This document shows, in pieces, positions 43,794-54,355 of a stretch of DNA of 64,000 nucleotides. A program made the translations under genes and the position numbers. Within the stretch, counting starts at the first letter, position 1. Every line of letters starts with the position of its first letter. The stretch covers positions 1 to 64,000 of the forward strand of contig JAPMXV010000001.1 of assembly GCA_026936335.1 (NCBI GenBank). Direction: 5' to 3'. The notes below the pieces were generated by a model. The model made no database searches. It was given only the letters and a program-made list of their open reading frames with translations, and was not told the origin of the DNA. Origin of the DNA: Mantamonas sphyraenae. Lineage: Eukaryota; CRuMs; Mantamonadidae.

Positions 43794-46700
43794 ATGCGCA
43801 GCCTATTGCGTGTGTCGGACCAAAGCTGGGGCGGAAGCAAGCGCCGCGAACGGGAGGAGCGACGCTGGCGTGCACAGGAAACAAATGACAGGGACAGCAT
43901 GGGACGCACAGCACTGCACGTGGCGGCCAGCTTGGGGCGCGTTGGGATGCTGGAAACGCTTCTGGAAGCAGAGGGAGACGTGGACGCACGCGACGACGAG
44001 AGCGGTTGGACGGCGCTGCACCGAGCTCTGTACACACGCAATCTGTGTGCAGCGGCCACACTGTTGAGCCGTGGAGCGAACCCATACAAAAAGGACAAGG
44101 ACGGTGCGACGGCAATGGATTTGGTGCATGCCGGGCTGCTCAACGCTGTGTCGGGCCATGAATGGGCTCGGCTCTCGTTTGACCAGGCTAGCAAGCGTCA
44201 GATGCAGCGTCTGGGTAGTGTGGACGCACACGGGAGAGGAGGCGACCGCACATCGGAACTGGAGAGGAGCACAATGAGCTCGGGCGGCGGCATGTTTGAT
44301 GCGCTGGAAGTGATGGCCAGCGAAAGCAGTAGCGACGACGAAGGGGACACGGATGCATTGTGGAGAGGCAGTAGCAATAGTGGCGGCGATGGAGGCCCGG
44401 CCAATGGCGTCGCCGTTGCTGGAGAGGGGCAGGATTTGGATTCGCTGGGACTGGTCTCATCGAACCTGCTGTACTCGTTTGGATCGGGGTACAACTTCCA
44501 ATTGGGCAACGGAAGCGACGACGGACACCAAATGGTGCCGCTCCCAGTGCAAGCGCTGTTTGAGTGCCGTGTGGTGTCGATAAGCGCCGCTGAGCTGCAC
44601 TCGCTGGTTGCCGTCGTGCCCGCTTGGGCGGAGAGCAGAGAGCAGAGGGGTGAATTGATGACACGTGTGTACAGTTGGGGTGTGGCCGGCGTGCGAGATC
44701 GCTTGGGCCACGGCACGGGCGACATGCAGCTTCTGCCGTCGGAAATCACGGCGTTGAGGGACCAAGGCGTTGTCAAGGTTGTGACTTCCAGCAGCAGCTC
44801 GGCAGCAGTCACGTACGATGGCCGTCTGTTTGTATGGGGCGAGGATGTGGCAGATGGCGACGCCGGCAGTGGCAGTCATCGCGACCAATACGCGAGTGAG
44901 CCACTGCAGGTGACAGGCCCGTTGGTGGAGGAACACGTGGTCGATGTGAGCATGTGTGGACGCCACGCCGTATGTGTGTGCTCATCCGGAAGCGTGTACA
45001 CGTGGGGCGGCGACGTGGAAACCGGAGTGCTCGGATACATGGCGTCGGAACCCCAGTGCACGCCTGTGTGTGTGCGGCAGCTGGAAGGCCGTACGGCAGT
45101 GCAGGCTGTGACATGTACGGACCACACGAGTGTGCTGCTCAACGACGGCACTGTGGTATTCTTTGGGCTGGGCGATCACCGTGCACGCAAGGTGAGCATG
45201 GAGCAGCGCGGAAGCACGGAACTGGACCTGCACATGTTCACAAAAAGGGCCATTGTGCGACTGAGGGCAAGCGAGCACGAGACCATGTGCATTGCGGACG
45301 ATGGGCAGGTGTTCCGGTTTGCTTCTCGCCCCAATAAGCTGTTCCAGGTGCGCATGGGCCGTTCCGCAAGCGAAGACGAATCTGGAGCAGGCATGGTGGC
45401 AAGCACGCAGGGCTCATCGAGCAGCAGTAGCGAGGGACAGGACATCGAGGGCGAAAGCAGCGAGTCTGGTGAATACGTGGCGTGGCAAGTGCGCCAGCTA
45501 CGCAACATCCACGTGCGTGACATGGCCGTTGGCGTGGAACACGTGATTGTAACAGACGTGCGTGGGCGCGCGTACAGCTGGGGCAACGCCATCCAATGCG
45601 GCAACAACAAGCCCCAGTCGGGTTTGAAGTCCACGGGGAAGCAGGTACAGGTGTACTACGCACAGCCCAAGCGCATCCGCACGCTATCGCGTGTGGAAAT
45701 GCTGACGTGTGGAGCCAAACACTCTCTGGTTGTGGTTGGCAAGTGGATGGTGGACAGGAATAGGGTGGCGCTTGGTGAAGCACAACTTGAAGCACAGCTG
45801 GGACAGATGCGGTTGCCGAGCGCACCTGCGGGTAAGCTGTCGCGTACTCTGTGTGACGAACAGCACGTGGACGTTGTCCTGCACCTGGCTGGTGTGCAAC
45901 ACCCGTGCCACAGTTGCGTCCTTGCTGCGCGATCGCCATTCTTCCGCACCTTGCTGGAGAACGACCGGCACCGAGTGCTCAAGTTGGATGCTGTGTGTCA
46001 GCAACAGATGCACGAGCGTATGGACTCGCGTGCTGCAGAGGAGCTGGCCCTTGACAACGCAACGCTGGTCGAGGTGCTGGAACACATCTATGGCGACAAG
46101 CAGGGGATGGACGAGCTGCGCGAGCGTATGCACACAATGCCATGGAAAGCAGTGGGACGATTGGCTGCGGCAGGTCGCTTGTTTGGCCTGCCATGGATGG
46201 AGGATGCAGCGAGGATGGAGCTGACACGCGATGAAACGGAGGGCATGGAGCAAGCCGAGAAACAACGTGTGGTCCAGCTGCTGCCCACCTTCAACCGCTA
46301 TGCGGCGGACCTGCACACTGGTCGTGAACAGGCGAGGAATGGCCTGGGCAGGCGTCTGGGCGAACTGTTTGTTGAGATCAACCAAGGCCTGTTCTCGCGT
46401 GCGCAGCTTGACCGTGGAGTATTTGACGATGCAAACAAGGAGGCGGGATGTGACTCCTTTGTGGCAGGGCCTAGTCCTGCCGACGTGGAGTTTGTGTGCG
46501 ATGGCCGGATTGTGCGGGCACACAAACTGATCTTGTGTGCCCGCTCCGAGTTTTTCGCGGGTATGTTTGCCGCCGAGCAGATGGCGGACCTGTGGTCTGC
46601 CGAAAGCGGCACCGACGGCTTGTTTGAGATGGAGGGGGCCTTTGCGCCCGCGAACCAGGAGGAGGAGGAGGAGGAACGCTTGGCGCACACACAGCAGATG

Positions 46701-48686
46701 GAAATTACGAGTCTTTCGTACGAAATGCTGGTGAAGGTGTTGGAACACCTGTACTGTGAAGACCACATGGTGATTGGCATGGAGCAAGCAGCAGACCTGA
46801 TGGTTGTGGCCAAGTCGCTGCTGTTGGAGAGACTTGCGTTGCTTGCGACACGCGTCGTGGCACAAAGCGTCGATGCCACCAGTGTGGGTGGTCTTTTGGA
46901 GGCCGCAGAACAGTATGGGGTGCCTGAGCTACGTGACGTGTGCCTGGAGTTTGTTGCCCTGAATCTGGACACTTTCTTGCAATCGTCCGCTCTGCAGTCG
47001 CTGTGGGCCGACAACGCGCCGCTGATGCACATGGTGGAGGCTTATGTACGTGACCGCTTCCGAGGAGTCGCAGGCTACCACCAACTCAAGTCAGCACAAG
47101 AGATAGAGGCGGACGCCGGCACACAGGAAGCTGCGCCGATTCGTGTGCCCGTGGTTGGCGACTATGCACCCGACATGTGCGTGCAAGACATCCAAGACTG
47201 GACAGGAGGCAGCAGCGCCAGCGGTCACGCCTCTCCTGCACAGGGATTGTCGCCTGGTGTGGACGACAACAGCGGCGCAAAACGAGTGCGAACGCTTCGC
47301 AAGAAGCTGGTGCAGATTCTGCGTCTGGAGGTGGCTGACAAGGCGTTGAACGAACAGGAACAGGCCAAGGTTGCACGAAAGGACGAGTACGTAAGCGAGC
47401 TGCGTCAGCTGAGCGGAATGGACGCGCAGGAGCTGGCTGCACATCTGGAGAGTCTCCAAATGGAGGCAGCGTCGACGCGCACACCACAACGAAGTCGCAA
47501 CAGACGCAAAGACAAGAGCACGGCGCAGGAGCAGAGTGGTAAGGTTGAACTGAAGAGCAGGAGCGCAACAGGGTCCAGCCGCGATTCGTCCGTGGACGAA
47601 TGGGATCTGGAGCTGCAGGGGATGGTGCGCACCGAGAGCGAAGACTCTGTCACGGGACAGAGCTGGGGCGATGGGGCAACGGGTCGGTCGTGGTCCTCCA
47701 GCGACGGGGGGTCGTGGAAAGCAAGCAAGCCGTCTTCGCTCCAGGAGATCATGCGGCAAGAGCAGGTTCACAAGACGGAGCAGAAGCAAGAGAAGCACAA
47801 GGCAGGGTTGCATGGTCCGTCGACAAACCCAGGGACCACAGCAAAGCCCCAGCGCGGTTCGCCCTCTCCGTCCATGTTTCAAAAGCAGGCAGTGGCGGGC
47901 GTGGCGGCGGAGGCCAGGGCAGCGGCACATGAGAAGCGGCAGCAGCGCAGGGAACGCAAAAAGAGGATGGAAGAGGAGTTTCACACACATGAGAACGAGT
48001 TTGGCGGCAAATGGATGTCGCTGAAGCGTGAGGATGAAGTTGGACGAATTGGGTCCAAAACGCGCTTCTCGCTGATGGATTTCATGGACGAGGGCCAGTT
48101 GGAGGCAGTGAATGGGGACATGGGGGACGCAGAAGCCGAAAGTGGTTTCCGATGGGGCAAGTTTGCCGAGAAGCAAGGCCTGGCAAAGCAGCAGAGTGGG
48201 GAGGAGACAGCGAGCAGTTCGCAGGAGGAGCGGAAGATGTCGTTTTGGGAGATTCAGGCAGAACAGGAGGAGGTGGAGAATGTGAGCAGTGGTGGGCGAG
48301 GACAAAGTGCACCGGGAGCGGGTGGTGTGTGGTCAAGCGGGCCCGGGAATGGTGGAGGAGGGGGAGGGGCACGCAAGAAGCGGGGAAAGGGCAACACACG
48401 AAAGGAAAACGTGCAGTGCTGGAGCATGGGACGTGTGGACGAAGACTTTGCCCGCGAGGCAAAGCGAGAACGTACGTTTCAGGAAATCCAGGCTGAAGAG
48501 TTGCAAGAGGAGCAGCGACAGGCGGAGGAGGCCGAGTTTGAGCGCATGATGGCGCTTGCGCTGGCAGCAAGCATGCAAGAGCAAGGGAGTGGGACGCCAT
48601 CGAAGGAAGGAAGCCCTGGCGGGGACGGGATGGGCAAAAAGAAGCGACGACGACGCAAGAACAAAAAGAAGAAGGCAGCGGCGTGA
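43794..48686 (+). CDS. IBTK: IBTK-like ankyrin / RCC1 / double-BTB protein
   Basis: Intronless, 1630 residues (human IBTK is shorter). Domains in order: ankyrin repeats at about 37-115 (GRTALHVAASLGRVG, GWTALHRALYTRN); an acidic linker; RCC1-type repeats at about 225-650 (LLYSFGSGYNFQLGNG, VYSWGVAG, SVYTWGGDVETGVLG, AYSWGNAIQCGNN); BTB1 at about 685-780 (HVDVVLHLAGVQHPCHSC); BTB2 at about 900-1040 (ADVEFVCDGRIVRAHK). The C-terminus has two FWEIQAEQ/FQEIQAEE helices as in IBTK and a basic KKKRRRRKNKKKK tail. IBTK is a substrate adaptor for CUL3 ubiquitin ligases. The order of domains plus the tail motifs make the assignment firm. Confidence 0.9.
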   Translation: MRSLLRVSDQSWGGSKRREREERRWRAQETNDRDSMGRTALHVAASLGRVGMLETLLEAEGDVDARDDESGWTALHRALYTRNLCAAATLLSRGANPYKKDKDGATAMDLVHAGLLNAVSGHEWARLSFDQASKRQMQRLGSVDAHGRGGDRTSELERSTMSSGGGMFDALEVMASESSSDDEGDTDALWRGSSNSGGDGGPANGVAVAGEGQDLDSLGLVSSNLLYSFGSGYNFQLGNGSDDGHQMVPLPVQALFECRVVSISAAELHSLVAVVPAWAESREQRGELMTRVYSWGVAGVRDRLGHGTGDMQLLPSEITALRDQGVVKVVTSSSSSAAVTYDGRLFVWGEDVADGDAGSGSHRDQYASEPLQVTGPLVEEHVVDVSMCGRHAVCVCSSGSVYTWGGDVETGVLGYMASEPQCTPVCVRQLEGRTAVQAVTCTDHTSVLLNDGTVVFFGLGDHRARKVSMEQRGSTELDLHMFTKRAIVRLRASEHETMCIADDGQVFRFASRPNKLFQVRMGRSASEDESGAGMVASTQGSSSSSSEGQDIEGESSESGEYVAWQVRQLRNIHVRDMAVGVEHVIVTDVRGRAYSWGNAIQCGNNKPQSGLKSTGKQVQVYYAQPKRIRTLSRVEMLTCGAKHSLVVVGKWMVDRNRVALGEAQLEAQLGQMRLPSAPAGKLSRTLCDEQHVDVVLHLAGVQHPCHSCVLAARSPFFRTLLENDRHRVLKLDAVCQQQMHERMDSRAAEELALDNATLVEVLEHIYGDKQGMDELRERMHTMPWKAVGRLAAAGRLFGLPWMEDAARMELTRDETEGMEQAEKQRVVQLLPTFNRYAADLHTGREQARNGLGRRLGELFVEINQGLFSRAQLDRGVFDDANKEAGCDSFVAGPSPADVEFVCDGRIVRAHKLILCARSEFFAGMFAAEQMADLWSAESGTDGLFEMEGAFAPANQEEEEEERLAHTQQMEITSLSYEMLVKVLEHLYCEDHMVIGMEQAADLMVVAKSLLLERLALLATRVVAQSVDATSVGGLLEAAEQYGVPELRDVCLEFVALNLDTFLQSSALQSLWADNAPLMHMVEAYVRDRFRGVAGYHQLKSAQEIEADAGTQEAAPIRVPVVGDYAPDMCVQDIQDWTGGSSASGHASPAQGLSPGVDDNSGAKRVRTLRKKLVQILRLEVADKALNEQEQAKVARKDEYVSELRQLSGMDAQELAAHLESLQMEAASTRTPQRSRNRRKDKSTAQEQSGKVELKSRSATGSSRDSSVDEWDLELQGMVRTESEDSVTGQSWGDGATGRSWSSSDGGSWKASKPSSLQEIMRQEQVHKTEQKQEKHKAGLHGPSTNPGTTAKPQRGSPSPSMFQKQAVAGVAAEARAAAHEKRQQRRERKKRMEEEFHTHENEFGGKWMSLKREDEVGRIGSKTRFSLMDFMDEGQLEAVNGDMGDAEAESGFRWGKFAEKQGLAKQQSGEETASSSQEERKMSFWEIQAEQEEVENVSSGGRGQSAPGAGGVWSSGPGNGGGGGGARKKRGKGNTRKENVQCWSMGRVDEDFAREAKRERTFQEIQAEELQEEQRQAEEAEFERMMALALAASMQEQGSGTPSKEGSPGGDGMGKKKRRRRKNKKKKAAA

Positions 48687-48717
48687 CGCTTGCGCCTGCG
48701 CGAACATTTCATCCACA

Positions 48718-50661
48718 ATGGAATCGGAGGATAGTCTTGTGGCAGACCTGAGCAGTGTAAGCGAAGTGGAGGCAAGCGTGGATGTGCTTGAGGACACTGA
48801 GGCAGAGGAGGGGGTGTCGAAGAAGGCGGTGATCACAGCGGTGGAGTTTGAAGAGGACGTCAGCAAGCTGGAGGAAGGCGAACGGAAGCTGCGGGAGCAG
48901 GAGGCCAAGAACAAACAGCGTGCAGCCCGGTTTGGGACGGAGTTTGTGCAACCGCGCAAGGCGCTGGTGATGACGTGGGAGGAAATGCGACTGAACAAGT
49001 GGAAGGCCAAAGACGGCGGCTTCCACACGGGTGGGGTGGATCCGATGAGCGAGGTGAGTGCAAGTGGGATGCGTATGGTGTGTGTGCGGTACATTGGGTG
49101 TGCATGTGTGATTTTTCGTGTGTTTGTGTGGACGGTGCGGTCTGACAAGGACACGGGCACTTCTTCTTTGGTTCATCAACCCCTTTGACGGCCATTGGCA
49201 ACACAGGAGGAGCTGAAGCGCATCGAGAAGCGACAGGCACGCTTTGGGGTTGTGGAGCGGCGTGTGGAGGAGGACGAAAACGTGGATGCAGACGAGACGG
49301 AGCTGGAGAAGCGGCAAGCGCGCGCGTCGCGCTTCAACGAAGATTGGAAGGCACAGACACAGGGCCCGTACGGGTCGAAGGAGAGCGAACTTCTGCACAT
49401 AGGGCGTACGTTGGGTGTAGAGAGAGGGGGCTCCGGGTGAGAGAGGGTGGCTGTGTGCATGGCAAGGGGCATGGGGTGTGCAAGAGGACACAGCTGCGCG
49501 GGGCACTCACAACCATGGGGTGATACAGAGGCGCGGTGTCGACGCAAGGACATGGCCGACTCTGTGGCTCGACGGTTGGACTGTGTGCACGCGTACGGAG
49601 TGGACAGGATGTCAAACAGTGACGTATTGCGGTACTTTAGCAACTACGGGCCGAAAAAGGTGGAGTGGATCGACGACTCGTCGTGCAACGTGGTGTTCCA
49701 CGACGAAACTACGGCACGACGCGCATTGTTTGGATTGAGCCAACCGATCCCGACTGCTGTGCTGCTGGCAGATAGAAAGCACAAGCGCGAACAGCTAGCC
49801 GAGTTGCAACGGCGCAAGGAGGCGCGTGAGCAGCGGCGGCGAGAGCGGGAAGAGCGACGACGAGAACGGCGGCGAGAGGAGGCAGCCAAAGAATTGGCAG
49901 CATCCGAAGCCGTAGAGGAGGCGATGCAGGCTGTGGAAGCAGCCGCGTCAGGACAAGAGGTGGTGGAGGTGGTTGTTGGCGTCGAGGGCGATGAGCAGGA
50001 GGAGCAAGAAGAGAAGCAGGAGGAGAAGCAAGAGGAAGATGAAGAGGAGGCGCAGGAGAAGCAGGAACAGGAACAGGAACAGGAACAGGAACAGCAGGAG
50101 GAGCGGGCAGACGACAAGGAGGAGGCGGAGGACGCGGTGGCACTAAACTCGCTGGTGGAAGAAGAGGTTGTGGAGGAGGAAGGGATCAATCCACTGTATG
50201 CTTGGCGACGAGGCGTGATGTTTAAGCGCAAGGACAGCATTCTGCTGTTGCGGTACGCGACGGTGGACGATGTGAAGCCAGGGCAGCACAAGCGCAAGCG
50301 ACGGCTGATGAACAACCCGCTGACACAGGAAAGCGGCGTGGACCGGGCAGCGCAGCTGCAAGGCGTCGAAGTGCTGCAAGGCGAGGCCCTGCAAGACAGG
50401 AAGCGTGCACGTGCAGAGGAGCAAAGTAGCGGGCATTCGGGATCGCTGAAAGGCCTGGAGGGGTCGCTGATGGACCGTTGGGACAGTCGAGGGCGTGGAG
50501 GCGAACGCAGGGAGCAGAGCAAGAAGAATGGGCGCAAGGGGAGACGTGCGGGGAAGGGGCGACGTGAAGCAAACGCATCGTCGTCGTCGTCGTCGTCCAC
50601 AGGTGGCAAGGGCGGCAAGATGACCAAGGAGCAGGCTCTGGCGATTCTGACTGGCAAATGA
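48718..50661 (+). CDS. NCBP3: Nuclear cap-binding protein subunit 3 (NCBP3)
   Basis: Exons 48718-49053, 49207-49405 and 49529-50661 (donors GTGAGT and GTACGT, CAG acceptors), 555 residues. The first join gives GGFHTGGVDPMSEEEL, then KRIEKRQARFG, matching the human GSFITGIDVTSKEAIEKKEQRAKRF. After the third exon begins, CVHAYGVDRMSNSDVL and VEWIDDSSCNVVFHDE are the NCBP3 RRM-like cap-binding signatures. Later INPLYAWRRG and SILLLRYATVDDVKPG follow. A long E/Q-rich helix with a (EQ)n run and a basic serine-rich C-terminus complete it. NCBP3 binds capped RNA with NCBP1 and links it to export. The start is 31 nt after the IBTK-like stop. Confidence 0.88.
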
Positions 50662-50694
50662 TGATGCGAATGAATTGACCTTTGTTTTTGCTGT

Positions 50695-52209
50695 TCAGGG
50701 GGTCTCGTCCATCTGCACAAAGTCTGCAGGCACCCAGCCGGCCTTGCCTGTGTCAAGGTTGACGGCTGCGAGCCAGCCCTCCTCTGTGGACTGGTAGTAC
50801 ACCTCGAGCTTGTCACCGACATGGACGCTGAGCTGCTTCTCTTGCTTGCGCTTGTAGGGAAAGATGGCACGAGCGGGCAGGGGGTCCTCGTAGTCAGCCG
50901 AGATGTTTTTGCCCGAAGACGAGGAGGCCGGAGTGGAAGGCTTGGCGGGCTGTGCGGCCACATGGTCCATGACCATGGTGGCCACGGAACGAATGGCCTC
51001 CATCCACTCATCGATCTCCTCTTGGGACTCGCCGTACATCTTGTAGGGCTTCTTGGGGGTGATGATTTCAAAGCAGAACTTCTTGCCCTTGGCGTTGACC
51101 TGGTTTACCTGGCACGTGAGGCAGGCAATCTGTCCCAGCTGGTCACGTTCCGACTCGTCTTTGTAGTATTTGAGGTACTCGCCTTCGAGGACAAACCAGC
51201 GGTCTTTCCACTTTTCCAGCATGTTCTTGCCGGCCTTCATCAGATGGCCCTTTTTTGCGCCTCGCTTCTTCATCTCCTTGGCCAGTTTCGAGTCGTCTTC
51301 CACAATGCTTCCCAGTTTCTTGAGTCGTTCCACCTCCTTGGCCGCCTTTTTTGTCTGTTTGCCCGTGCCCATGAGCGACACGCGACGCTTGCCCAGCTCC
51401 TCCTCGCGCTTCAGCCGCTCCTCCTCGGCCAGCATGGCCATCTCCTCTTCAAACTTTTGCTCCTCCTCCAGCTCGCGCGCCTCGCGCTCCAGACGCTCCT
51501 CCAGCTTCTTTGCATACTCTGTGTGTGCATGCGTGTGGGCGCGTTTTATCCGTTTTTGTCAGCGAACGCCGACTTTGCGGAAAAGAGGGGAAAACGCACA
51601 CGCGGCACCGATTGCGAGCCGCGGCGAAGCATGCGCGAGTCACTTGCAATCCAACCATGGAGAGTAGTGAGGCTGCGGGTTTGCGCGGGAGGGAGGGAGG
51701 GGGAGGACACCTACCATTCCAGCTGGCGAGGGCGTCGGCAAGTTCCTGGAGGCCTCGGCAAACCTTGTCGCAGTCCTGAGGCGAGGAAAAGGCCAGGGCC
51801 CACGTCACGTTGCTGTTGTCAACCCATTGGGCCCACACGCTGCTCTGTTTGGTCACCTTGAGCGGCTTGGTGAGCTGGTTGTAGATGACCAGCTGTGGGA
51901 TAGTGTGTGAGTACACCTCGTGCACAAGTGGGAAGAGAGGGGGGCGAAACGCGCGCAGCACTCCTCCTCGTCTACCTTGCCACTGGAAAGATTGCCACCA
52001 ATGATGCGCCCGCGTCGGTTGAGAGGATCCGAGGTGAGTTCGATGTATTGTGTGCTGTTGCCCTGCGAGACCCATTCCCTGCTCTGCGGGTCGCACAGGT
52101 AAACCCGCGCCTGCACAGAAACAATCAACGATTCGTTGACCTTCCTCGACGTGCTGCTGGACGCCTTGGACTTTTCAAAGTCGATGTTGGTTCCCAAGAG
52201 ATGGGCCAT
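50695..52209 (-). CDS. WH1(EVH1)-coiled-coil-PH-SH3 adaptor
   Basis: Exons (minus strand) 52209-51976, 51892-51715 and 51518-50695 (donors GTAGAC and GTAGGT, CAG acceptors), 411 residues. Residues 1-137 form a WH1 domain (ESLIVSVQARVYLCDPQ; then LVIYNQLTKPLKV; WAQWVDNSNVTWALAF; ending in LQELADALASW). This reassembles correctly only after splicing. A charged coiled coil at 138-200 follows, then a PH domain at about 227-325 (KKGHLMKAGKNML, KWKDRWFVLEGEYLKYY, EEIDEWMEAIRS) and an SH3 at about 354-408 (ARAIFPYKRKQEKQLS, GWVPADFV). WH1 binds polyproline, PH binds phosphoinositides or proteins, and SH3 binds PxxP, so a membrane-actin adaptor is inferred. The four-SH3, proline-rich scaffold at 6077 is a possible partner. 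Confidence 0.85.
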
Positions 52210-52366
52210 CGTGGAGGTTGGGTTTGATTTGCTCCGGAGTGGGAAGGGCCCTTGCGCCCTCGTTTGTTTTCTTTCGTGCCGTGCCGTGCCGTGCCCACAC
52301 ATCATCGGCAACTGAGCGTCGTTCCCGTTTTGGCACGTGTTGTGCCGTGTCTGGACTGGCAGTGCA
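52210..52366. other. Tandem spacer between two minus-strand genes
   Basis: 157 bp between the deaminase stop and the WH1 gene start. It contains a short direct repeat (GTGCC/GCCGT units at about 52276-52296). I see no gene here. Confidence 0.4.
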
Positions 52367-53392
52367 TCAGTCGCTGGAGACGGAGATGGAGTCGTCGGCG
52401 TTGGCCAGGTTGTCCGGGATAAAGGCAAACGGGAGCAGGTCCATAGAGTTGATGACGACATACGAGTTGTCCGGCGACACCAGGTAGACCGGAAAGTTGC
52501 CAAACTCGACCATGAACTGGCGGCACGAGCCACAGGGAGACGTTTTGGCCGAAGTCCGCGTGGTGATGGCGATGGCCTTGAACTGTGTTTCGCCTGCGCT
52601 GACTGCCGCAGAGAAGCAGGACTGTAGGATGGGAGAGGGGCGATGGATGGGGTTGCACACACATGTCAGTGTCACGTTCAGCTGTGGGTGCGGTGAGAAA
52701 GGACTTTGGCAGGCCGTCCATGGAAGTTTTTCCAGTGGCTCTTTCGGATTTTTCTGCTCTCGAGCATCGTCGGAGGAAACGTCGGAGCGTGCGGCAAGGG
52801 AAAGGCAGGAACGTACTCGCTCTGCACAGATGGTGAGGCCATAGGAGGCGTTCTCGACGTTGGCACCCGTATAGAGGGTGTCCGAGACGCCAATGGCCGC
52901 AGCACCGACGTGAAAGTGCGAGTACGGATTGTACGCGTGTTCTGTAGCCTCGTGCGCGGCCTGGAACAGGGTGGCCAGGTCGTAGTCGAGGTTGCTGTCG
53001 TGCGGCTTGTCCAACGTGTACACATTCAGATCCTGTTCTGCACTTTGTGGGCTTGAGAATTGCTTGTCGTCGTTGCTGTGTGGACAGGTGCACGACTCAG
53101 CGGTGCACCTGCATTTCGAATCTGATGTTGCCCAAAAAAAATCCCAGCCTGTGAGCAACGGCGGTGTTGATCAACCCACGCTCACGTTCCACTCCCACTT
53201 ACCTTCATTGTCCACGTTCTTGGTGTCCATGCTGGTCTTGTCCAGGTTTGACTTTGTCTTTGAGGATTCGGCTGCTGGGGCGTTGTCCGTGCTGTACCAC
53301 ATAGCGGCAGCCCCAACCATGGCCACGGCAGCGCCCAACGTGGCCGACGCCAGGTCGAATCCCATCCATGCGGCGGACTTGTTTCCAGACAT
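52367..53392 (-). CDS. CDA: Cytidine deaminase with N-terminal membrane anchor
   Basis: Exons (minus strand) 53392-53203, 53121-52817 and 52621-52367 (donors GTAAGT and GTACGT), 249 residues. The zinc and active-site motifs are intact: NPYSHFHVGAA, ENASYGLTICAER and SPCGSCRQF. This fits the small homotetrameric CDA class, which deaminates cytidine and deoxycytidine in pyrimidine salvage. The catalytic exons have no ATG, so I added an upstream exon starting MSGNKSAAWMG. Its 20-residue hydrophobic segment (SATLGAAVAMVGAAAMW) looks like a signal anchor. The first acceptor is uncertain: I chose the one after a T8 tract at 53122, but other in-phase AGs exist. The added exon makes the protein about 100 residues longer than usual. 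Confidence 0.75.
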
Positions 53393-53476
53393 GCAAACAA
53401 CAATAGCTGAGCTGGGGGAAGCGAGGTTTGCTTGCCGGGTGTGGAGCCATCGCAAAACCCCCCAATTGCAGCTGCA
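53393..53476. promoter_or_regulatory. 84-bp divergent promoter gap (CDA / GSTZ1)
   Basis: The starts of the deaminase (minus, 53392) and the GSTZ1-like gene (plus, 53477) are 84 bp apart, so they share one promoter region. No TATA box is visible. A palindromic CAGCTGC lies just before the plus-strand start. Confidence 0.45.
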
Positions 53477-54307
53477 ATGTCAACGTCTTTGCCGAAACTC
53501 AAGCTTTATTCCTACTGGCGCTCGTCGTGCTCGTGGCGTGTTCGCCTGGCCCTGGCGATGAAGGGCATCGAGTACGAGTACGAAGCGGTGCATCTGCTGC
53601 AGGACGGCGGCAAGCAGAACTCGGAGGAGTATGAACGGTTGAACCCCATGCACCAGGTACCTGCTTTGCAGGTGGACGAGAACACGGTGCTGGTGCAGTC
53701 CTTGCCCATCATCGAGTACCTGGAGGAGGAGTATCCCGAGCCGTCCCTCTTTCCTGGCAACTCGCTTCAGCGTGCACGCATCCGAGCTCTGGCCGAGCTC
53801 ATCGGCTCGGGCATCCAGCCTGTGCAGAACCTCTCTGTGCTGCAGTACCTCGGCAGCGAGAGGAAGCTGGACTGGGGCAACCACTTTATTACAAAGGGAT
53901 TTGAAGGTGCGTCAGCCCGCTCTGCGTCCCGTTTTGTGGCCGACGGGAGAGTTCCATGCCAAACCACCCACCCCATGCACCATTGCTCACACTGGATGCG
54001 CGGTGCGACCCTTTATGCCATGCCACTGTCGCATGTGCTTGCCCCTGTGCCCGCTTACACATGTTGACTCGACACAGCCTTGGAGAAGGAGTTGAACCGC
54101 GACGACATCCAGTTCCCAAGCGGCAAGTACTGTGTGGGCGACGTCGTCACTGCCGCCGACCTGTTCCTTGTGCCACAGGTGTACAACGCCAACCGCTTCA
54201 AGGTGGACATGGACAAGTTCCCAGTCATTGCCCGTATCCATGACTCGCTTACGGAGCTGCCCGAATTTGAAGCGGCACAGCCCTCCAACCAGCCTGACGC
54301 CGAATGA
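53477..54307 (+). CDS. GSTZ1: Maleylacetoacetate isomerase / zeta-class glutathione transferase
   Basis: Exons 53477-53906 and 54078-54307 (donor GTGCGT, acceptor GACACAG), 219 residues, normal for the family. The zeta-class active-site motif SSCSWRVRLAL is present near residue 15, with the thioredoxin-fold segment NPMHQVPALQVDE and SLPIIEYLEE. The C-terminal helical domain has YCVGDVVTAADLFLVPQVYNANRF. It isomerises maleylacetoacetate to fumarylacetoacetate in tyrosine/phenylalanine breakdown, using glutathione. Joining at 53906/54078 gives GFEALEKEL in frame. Confidence 0.95.
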
Positions 54308-54355
54308 AGCGGTTTGGCGCCGAATGACAATCCCGTCGCCAAGCCCAAGCTGTAT

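Noticed and set aside
49207-49438. A separate small RAARFG/SARNP-like gene before NCBP3
   Set aside because: The RxxRFG segments match the N-terminal part of NCBP3 itself, and splice joins at 49053/49207 and 49405/49529 unite them in frame.
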